Shown in pieces: positions 6,593 through 10,578 of a stretch of DNA of 10,578 bases (position 1 is its first letter; each line of letters starts with the position of its first letter). The translations under genes and the position numbers were made by a program. The DNA is from Bacillota bacterium (GTDB lineage: Bacteria > Bacillota_I > Bacilli_A > Acholeplasmatales > Acholeplasmataceae), in the NCBI GenBank assembly GCA_023458995.1, contig JAEWVV010000150.1, forward strand, positions 1 to 10,578. Direction: 5' to 3'. Below the pieces are notes generated by a model. That model did no database searches. It had not been told where the DNA came from and saw only the letters and a program-made list of their open reading frames with translations.

Positions 6593-6621
6593 AAGTCATG
6601 ATTATTGAATGGTGATATAAT
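6593..6621 (+). promoter_or_regulatory. promoter of the acetyltransferase gene
   Basis: TATAAT at 6616-6621 is preceded by TGA (6613-6615), an extended -10. The -35 at 17-bp spacing (6593-6598, AAGTCA) matches TTGACA at three of six bases. It points away from the divergent permease promoter 51 bases to the left. Confidence 0.6.
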
Positions 6622-6673
6622 GAAGATGTTAAATAAGTAAAATAGTAAATTCTTTAAATTAGGACTTGTTATC

Positions 6674-7204
6674 ATGAAAAATATACAAACAAAAAGATTG
6701 TTGTTGAGATCATTTAGATTAACAGATTTTGATGATGTTCATGCTTATTCATCGGATGAAGATGTGACTAGATACATGTTATTTGGACCCAATACTCCTG
6801 AGGAAACATGGGCATTTTTAAATTTTGTAATGAGTTATAACCATGAACAACCTCAACGGCATTTCGAGTATGCGATTGAATATGAACAGAAAGTGATTGG
6901 TGCGGTATCTCTTCATGTCAATAACACATTGGATGAAGCAGAAATAGGTTGGGTTTTAAATAAGAATTATCATCGTAAAGGTATCATGTTTGAAGCAGCT
7001 AGTGCTTTAAAGAATGATGCGATTAAAAGATTTTCATTAAAAAGAATTGTTGCACACTGCGACTCAAGAAATGTAGCATCTTATAAGTTGATGGAAAAAC
7101 TAGGTCTACATTATGTAAGTATAGAAAAAGGATTAAAGATTCAAAAAAAACAAGGAGTTGTTTTCCGTGATGAGCTTTTATATACCCTCATTCTAAAAGA
7201 ATGA
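6674..7204 (+). CDS. GNAT-family N-acetyltransferase, RimJ/RimL-like
   Basis: A soluble 176-residue acetyltransferase of normal length for the RimJ/RimL/SpeG group. It opens with the typical TKRLLLRSF strand (residues 6-14). Motif A is AEIGWVLNKNYHRKG (89-103), ending in the R-x-G-type acetyl-CoA pyrophosphate loop HRKGIMFEAA. NVASYKLMEKLGL (133-145) is the C-terminal motif B helix that reads N-x-x-S-x-x-x-x-E-K-x-G in most relatives. These enzymes move acetyl from acetyl-CoA to an amine on a ribosomal protein N-terminus, small molecule or antibiotic. The acceptor cannot be predicted. The start ATG 6674 has only a weak AGGA (6661-6664) upstream. The gene ends in TGA, so TGA is a stop in this organism. 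No hairpin terminator follows, so some read-through into the ABC-F leader is possible. Confidence 0.85.
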   Translation: MKNIQTKRLLLRSFRLTDFDDVHAYSSDEDVTRYMLFGPNTPEETWAFLNFVMSYNHEQPQRHFEYAIEYEQKVIGAVSLHVNNTLDEAEIGWVLNKNYHRKGIMFEAASALKNDAIKRFSLKRIVAHCDSRNVASYKLMEKLGLHYVSIEKGLKIQKKQGVVFRDELLYTLILKE

Positions 7205-7276
7205 TGTAAAAAATGAGCGTATGATGAGTTAGAATATGTGAATCAGAAACAATCGCTTCCTTTCGTCTCGATTTGG

Positions 7277-7305
7277 TTGACAAATATGTATCTTTAAGGT
7301 AAAGT
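7277..7305 (+). promoter_or_regulatory. candidate promoter of the ABC-F gene
   Basis: A perfect TTGACA (7277-7282) lies 17 bases from TAAAGT (7300-7305), which matches the -10 consensus at four of six bases. Transcription would begin around 7312, just before the leader ORF and hairpin. The remaining sequence between the acetyltransferase stop and this promoter shows no other signal. Confidence 0.55.
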
Positions 7306-7318
7306 TATAAGAGTGAAT

Positions 7319-7356
7319 ATGGCCAATTGTAGGTATCATCATGCAAGGCCATTTTT
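7319..7356 (+). terminator. attenuator-type terminator in the ABC-F leader
   Basis: ATGGCC plus TTG (7319-7329, two bulged A) pairs with CAAGGCCAT (7344-7352), 9 pairs around a 14-base loop, followed by TTTTT (7352-7356). It lies between the candidate promoter and the Shine-Dalgarno of the ABC-F gene, more than 110 bases after the acetyltransferase stop. It could merely terminate that upstream transcript. Its position inside a leader ORF favours attenuation. Confidence 0.65.
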
Positions 7357-7381
7357 GTTTGTAAAGGAGTCAATATTATGA
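7319..7381 (+). CDS. candidate 20-residue leader peptide overlapping the ABC-F start
   Basis: ATG 7319 opens a 20-codon ORF, beginning MANCRYHH and ending KESIL, whose TGA (7379-7381) overlaps the ABC-F ATG (7378-7380) as ATGA. The first six bases of the ORF are the 5' arm of the terminator hairpin, so a ribosome initiating or paused there would prevent the hairpin. Ribosome-mediated attenuation by short leader ORFs is known for antibiotic-resistance genes, including some ABC-F genes. Against it, there is no good Shine-Dalgarno before the ATG (only AAGAG-like sequence) and the predicted 5' UTR is just a few bases. It is a candidate only. Confidence 0.35.
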   Translation: MANCRYHHARPFLFVKESIL

Positions 7382-9003
7382 TTACAGTATCAAATCTTAG
7401 TTTAATATTCTCTGATAAGAAATTATTTGAGGATGTCAATTTAAAATTCCTCCCTGGAAACTGTTATGGAGTCATCGGAGCGAATGGAGCAGGGAAATCA
7501 ACATTTCTGAAAGTGTTATCTGGTGATAAAGAACCAAGTTCAGGTGAAGTGATTATTGAAAAGGGTAAAAGACTTGCTGTATTAAGTCAAAATCAAAACG
7601 CATTTGACCAGTACACAGCACTTGAGACAGTCTATCAAGGACATCAAGAATTGTTTGAAATTATGCAAGCTAAAGAAGTTATTTATGAAAAAGAAGTTAT
7701 CAGTGATGAAGAAGGCTATGAGTTATCACATTTAGAAGCTAGATTTGCTGAACTCAATGGTTGGGATGCAGAATCAGATGCTGAAAAACTTTTAAACGGT
7801 TTAAATGTACCTCAAAGCGACTTTAACAAAAAGATGAGTGATATTCTACCTAAAAATAAAGTTAAAATTCTATTAGCTCAAGCTTTATTTGGTAACCCAG
7901 ATATTCTATTACTAGATGAACCAACAAATAATCTTGACTTTGATGCGATCGCATGGCTTGAAGAGTTTCTAATCAATTATGAAAATACGGTTATCACCGT
8001 ATCGCATGACCGTCATTTCTTAAATAACGTGTGCACACATATGGTTGATATCGACTATTTTCAAGCAAGACTCTATACAGGGAACTATGATTTCTGGATG
8101 GAATCTTCACAACTCATGCAGCGCTTAATGGCTGATAGAAACAAGAAAAAAGAAGAAAAAATTCAAGAATTAAAAGCGTTTATTGCACGCTTTAGTGCGA
8201 ACTTATCAAAATCATCTCAAGCAACATCAAGAAAGAAATCATTAGAAAAGATTCAACTTGATGAAATTATTCCATCATCACGCAAGTATCCATTTATCGG
8301 ATTTGAAATCGAAAAACAACTTGGTAAAGATGTTCTAGAAGTTAAAGACTTAAGTGTATCACTTGATGGCATGAAGTTGTTTGATAAGGTATCATTTACG
8401 ATAAATCGTGGTGATAAGGTAGCACTGTTAGGTGATAACGATCTTGCAAAACAAGCGTTACTTAAAATACTTGCTGGTGAACTAGAACCTGAATCAGGAA
8501 CAATCAAATGGGGGCAGACGGTTACTAAATCGTATTTTCCAAGTGATAATGATGCTTACTTCGTTGGAAAAGAATTAAACTTAATCGATTGGTTAAGACA
8601 ATACTCTAAAGAACCAGCTGAATCTTATATTCGTGGGTTTTTAGGTAGAATGCTATTCAGTGGTGATCAACCTTTAAAACAAGTGAAGTTCTTATCGGGT
8701 GGAGAAAAAATGCGTTGTATGTATTCTAAGCTCATGCTTTCTCAAGCAAATACACTTTTAATCGATTCACCAACAATTCACTTAGACCTTGAATCCATTC
8801 AAGCAGTAAACAAAGGGTTAGAAGAATATAAGGGATCACTTGTTGTTTCATCACAGGACTTAAAACTTTTACAATCTGTATGTAATAAAGTCATTGAAGT
8901 TGCAGATTTCGGATCTTATTCCTATGAAGGAACACTTGATGAGTATTTATCCAATGCAGATATTAAACAAAAAGTAAAACAACTCTATAAAGAAGAAGCA
9001 TGA
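7378..9003 (+). CDS. ABC-F family ATPase, YkpA/YbiT type, with one degenerate ATPase site
   Basis: A soluble 541-residue ABC-F protein: two nucleotide-binding domains joined by a charged linker (about 240-315), no membrane segments. Overall sequence and length recall B. subtilis YkpA and the YbiT subfamily, translation factors that act at the ribosomal tRNA exit (E) site. Site I is intact: Walker A GANGAGKST (34-42), Walker B LLLDEPTNNLD (177-187, Glu181), SHD (209-211) and the partner signature LSGGEK (439-444) in domain 2. Site II is degenerate throughout: signature 1 is LPKNK (157-161) where LSGGQ/E-K is expected, Walker A2 is GDNDLAKQA (352-360), Walker B2 is IDSPTIHLD (Ser464 for the catalytic Glu), and the H-loop is SQD (Gln493). 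The start has AAAGGAG (7363-7369) 8 bases upstream. It ends in TGA and has its own terminator. Antibiotic protection is possible but not shown. Confidence 0.88.
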   Translation: MITVSNLSLIFSDKKLFEDVNLKFLPGNCYGVIGANGAGKSTFLKVLSGDKEPSSGEVIIEKGKRLAVLSQNQNAFDQYTALETVYQGHQELFEIMQAKEVIYEKEVISDEEGYELSHLEARFAELNGWDAESDAEKLLNGLNVPQSDFNKKMSDILPKNKVKILLAQALFGNPDILLLDEPTNNLDFDAIAWLEEFLINYENTVITVSHDRHFLNNVCTHMVDIDYFQARLYTGNYDFWMESSQLMQRLMADRNKKKEEKIQELKAFIARFSANLSKSSQATSRKKSLEKIQLDEIIPSSRKYPFIGFEIEKQLGKDVLEVKDLSVSLDGMKLFDKVSFTINRGDKVALLGDNDLAKQALLKILAGELEPESGTIKWGQTVTKSYFPSDNDAYFVGKELNLIDWLRQYSKEPAESYIRGFLGRMLFSGDQPLKQVKFLSGGEKMRCMYSKLMLSQANTLLIDSPTIHLDLESIQAVNKGLEEYKGSLVVSSQDLKLLQSVCNKVIEVADFGSYSYEGTLDEYLSNADIKQKVKQLYKEEA

Positions 9004-9010
9004 AAAAATG

Positions 9011-9040
9011 ACGTACTCATTCAAAATGAGTGCGTTTTTT
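9011..9040 (+). terminator. intrinsic terminator after the ABC-F gene
   Basis: ACGTACTCAT (9011-9020) pairs with ATGAGTGCGT (9026-9035), 10 bp with one G-U, loop TCAAA, followed by T9035-T9040. It separates the ABC-F transcript from the MFS gene. Confidence 0.88.
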
Positions 9041-9076
9041 ATATCTAAAATAAAGAGCGTAAATTTGTAGTTCGTC

Positions 9077-9091
9077 TAGAACAGAGTTCTA
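9077..9091. promoter_or_regulatory. palindromic candidate operator at the MFS promoter
   Basis: TAGAAC-AGA-GTTCTA is a perfect 6+6 inverted repeat covering the -35 position of the MFS promoter. A third half-site, TAGTTC (9068-9073), lies just upstream, giving GTTC/GAAC/GTTC at 9070, 9079 and 9086. The placement suits a dimeric repressor such as a MarR- or TetR-type protein that blocks RNA polymerase. No such regulator gene is in the window. Confidence 0.5.
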
Positions 9092-9109
9092 AAAAACATC
9101 GTGTATAAT
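9081..9109 (+). promoter_or_regulatory. promoter of the MFS exporter gene
   Basis: TATAAT at 9104-9109 is a perfect -10. The -35 position (9081-9086, ACAGAG) is poor and lies inside the palindrome, which suggests a weak or regulated promoter. Transcription would start near 9116. Confidence 0.6.
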
Positions 9110-9149
9110 TTAAAAATAAGAGGGGAAACTTTAATAAAAGGAGAATGCG

Positions 9150-10418
9150 ATGAATAATTGGAAGAAAACAGTAACTCTATTTATGGTTAGCCAGACAACT
9201 TCGTTATTAGGTTCTATGCTTGTGATGTATTCCATCATGTGGTATGTGACATTAAGTACACAATCCGGATTGATGATGACAATTATGGTTTTATGTTCAT
9301 TTGTACCTGCAATTATTATTTCACCTTTCGCAGGTGTGTGGGCAGATAGATTAAATCGGAAAAAGTTAATGATAATTGCTGATTTAAGTATTGCAGCTGT
9401 TACATTTTTAATCGCAGTTTTATTTATTTTTGGTATTCGAGATTTATGGATTATCTTTGTGATCTCCGTTGTAAGAGCATTTGGACAGTCTGTGCATCAA
9501 CCTGCAGTTTCTGCAGTTTATCCACAAATTGTACCTAAAGATCAACTGATTAAAGTACAAGGGGTTGCTCAAGGTATCCAATCAACCTCAATGATTGTTA
9601 TGCCGCTTTTAGCAGGTCTTTTAATGGCAACCATCAAGATAGAATACATCTTAATGATTGATGTGATCACAGCGGTTATGGCGGTTTACATGTTGATTGC
9701 TTATGTTAAACTACCAAAACATGAAGCTGAACTTGATCAAAAAGCGATTACCTATTTTAAAGATATCAAAGAAGGACTTAAGTATACTTTTTCACATAAA
9801 CTGATATTTAATATTATTCTTTTCGGATTCCTTTTCATGCTTATGGTTGCTGCACCATCATTCTTATCGTATCTTCAAGTTGCTAGAGTTTTTGGACCTG
9901 AAGCGTGGCGGTTATCAATTCTTGAAGCTGTATTTGGTATTGGAATGCTCATAGGATCTGTTGTGATTTCTGCATGGGGTGGATTTAGAAACCGTCTTAA
10001 AACATTTTTCTTTGCTTATATTCTTATTGGGTTAGGCACGGTAGGATTAGGAATACCATTTAATTTTTGGGTCTACATTGGTTTTTGGGCATTTGTTGGA
10101 TTCTTTATATCAATTAGTAATCCTATCTTAGTATCGCTTATTCAAGAAAAGGTGGATCCAAACTATATTGGTAGAGTATTTTCTTTGTTTGGGTTAATTC
10201 ACACCATAAGTCTTCCTTTGGGTATGTTATTCTTTGGTCCGATGTCTGATGTTGTTGATGTATCAATCATGAATTTAATAAGTGGTGTTCTTATGATGGT
10301 GATTGCGATTGTACCTCTATTCAATAAGGGATTGTTGAAAGAGGGATTGAAGAATGAAGATTTAGAAGATACCAATAAAGATGGAGCAAATCTTGTAATT
10401 GATATTCAAGAAGAATAG
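9150..10418 (+). CDS. MFS drug exporter, macrolide-efflux (Mef)-like
   Basis: A 422-residue major facilitator protein with 12 predicted membrane segments and a hydrophilic tail from about residue 395. The cytoplasmic loop between helices 2 and 3 has motif A, GVWADRLNRKK (62-72), with Asp66 and basic residues as in proton-driven exporters. MIIADLSIAA (74-83), RAFGQSVHQPAVSAVYPQIV (109-128) and YIGRVFSLFGLI (339-350) match the layout of Mef(A)-like proteins of the MFS_3 group, which export macrolides and other lipophilic drugs; some relatives carry siderophores. The substrate cannot be fixed. AAGGAG (9138-9143) is 6 bases before the ATG. It lies downstream of an ABC-F gene, a neighbourhood reminiscent of mef-msr pairs, but a terminator and a separate promoter split the two. 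The acidic tail (LEDTNKDGANLVIDIQEE) is longer than needed for the fold. Confidence 0.85.
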   Translation: MNNWKKTVTLFMVSQTTSLLGSMLVMYSIMWYVTLSTQSGLMMTIMVLCSFVPAIIISPFAGVWADRLNRKKLMIIADLSIAAVTFLIAVLFIFGIRDLWIIFVISVVRAFGQSVHQPAVSAVYPQIVPKDQLIKVQGVAQGIQSTSMIVMPLLAGLLMATIKIEYILMIDVITAVMAVYMLIAYVKLPKHEAELDQKAITYFKDIKEGLKYTFSHKLIFNIILFGFLFMLMVAAPSFLSYLQVARVFGPEAWRLSILEAVFGIGMLIGSVVISAWGGFRNRLKTFFFAYILIGLGTVGLGIPFNFWVYIGFWAFVGFFISISNPILVSLIQEKVDPNYIGRVFSLFGLIHTISLPLGMLFFGPMSDVVDVSIMNLISGVLMMVIAIVPLFNKGLLKEGLKNEDLEDTNKDGANLVIDIQEE

Positions 10419-10424
10419 ACAAAA

Positions 10425-10450
10425 AAAGTCACCATGATTCTGGTGACTTT
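10425..10450. terminator. hairpin after the MFS gene, stronger on the minus strand
   Basis: AAAGTCACCA (10425-10434) and TGGTGACTTT (10441-10450) form a perfect 10-bp stem with a 6-base loop. On + it is followed by only three T; on - it is followed by T7 (complement of 10421-10427). It may stop minus-strand transcription entering from the right, or act jointly with the next hairpin. Confidence 0.7.
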
Positions 10451-10461
10451 ACAGACTGTTG

Positions 10462-10517
10462 AAAAAAGCTAGTTTTGAAACTTCAGTGTATGACTGAACT
10501 TCGAAATTGGCTTTTTT
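10462..10517 (+). terminator. long intrinsic terminator after the MFS gene
   Basis: A long stem pairs 10462-10487 (starting AAAAAAGC, ending TTCAGT) with 10493-10517 (starting ACTGAA, ending GCTTTTTT). It has three G-U pairs, one small internal loop and a 5-base apical loop GTATG, followed by T10512-T10517. A-runs on the 5' side allow action in both directions. Confidence 0.82.
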
Positions 10518-10528
10518 ATATTGATTTT

Positions 10529-10558
10529 TTGAACGATTCTTCTAAAAAAATGTATGAT
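10529..10558 (+). promoter_or_regulatory. candidate promoter for a gene right of the window
   Basis: TTGAAC (10529-10534) and TATGAT (10553-10558) are 18 bases apart, immediately after the MFS terminator. The gene it would serve lies outside the window. Confidence 0.45.
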
Positions 10559-10578
10559 AAATGAAATCACTGTTTGTT

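Noticed and set aside
7286..7297. Three-codon ORF MYL, resembling the start of a macrolide-sensing leader peptide
   Set aside because: It lies inside the candidate ABC-F promoter between -35 and -10 and is far too short to judge.
3..7352. Shared ATGGCC...GGCCAT hairpin at 3-18 and 7319-7352 as a dispersed repeat
   Set aside because: Only the six stem bases are shared, loops and flanks differ, and both fit independent terminators.

Overview
The window is AT-rich DNA from a bacterium of the Firmicutes/Tenericutes type. Genes are preceded by strong AAGGAG-type ribosome binding sites, four promoters use an extended -10 (TGATATAAT or TGATATACT), and most units end in hairpin/T-run terminators. 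TGA is a normal stop: it ends both the acetyltransferase and the ABC-F gene, and tryptophans are TGG. This argues for the standard code and against Mycoplasma/Spiroplasma. An Acholeplasma-like or Erysipelotrichia-like genome would fit, but this is inferred from style and not from a marker gene. I see no mobile element, CRISPR array, tRNA or rRNA.

Layout. Bases 1-1713 hold a possible terminator of an upstream gene, a promoter, and a PRD-type transcription regulator (two HTHs, two PRDs, an EIIB-like domain, no EIIA). Bases 1744-2767 are a decayed serine hydrolase (beta-lactamase/PBP family) with at least four lesions. It is followed by a small lipoprotein gene (2803-3162) and a terminator. Bases 3304-6542 are a nucleobase-salvage block. 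A uracil-type NCS2 permease on + and an AzgA/PbuG-type guanine/hypoxanthine permease on - converge on one bidirectional terminator. Each has its own attenuated leader: a textbook guanine-class purine riboswitch for the - strand gene, and a short, unassigned three-element attenuator for the + strand gene. Bases 6613-7204 carry a GNAT acetyltransferase. Bases 7277-9040 carry an ABC-F ATPase whose start codon is preceded by a leader ORF with a built-in terminator hairpin. Bases 9077-10517 carry a Mef-like MFS exporter with a palindromic candidate operator at its promoter, then two hairpins. A candidate promoter for the next gene lies at the right edge.

Main points for a second look: (1) the ABC-F protein has lost, together, nearly all motifs of one composite ATPase site while keeping the other intact; (2) the uracil-permease leader contains two near-identical competitor segments for one 5' sequence, the mark of a real switch; (3) the ABC-F leader ORF starts on the first base of the terminator stem and ends overlapping the ABC-F start, which suggests ribosome-dependent attenuation; (4) the guanine riboswitch; (5) the multiply broken serine hydrolase.
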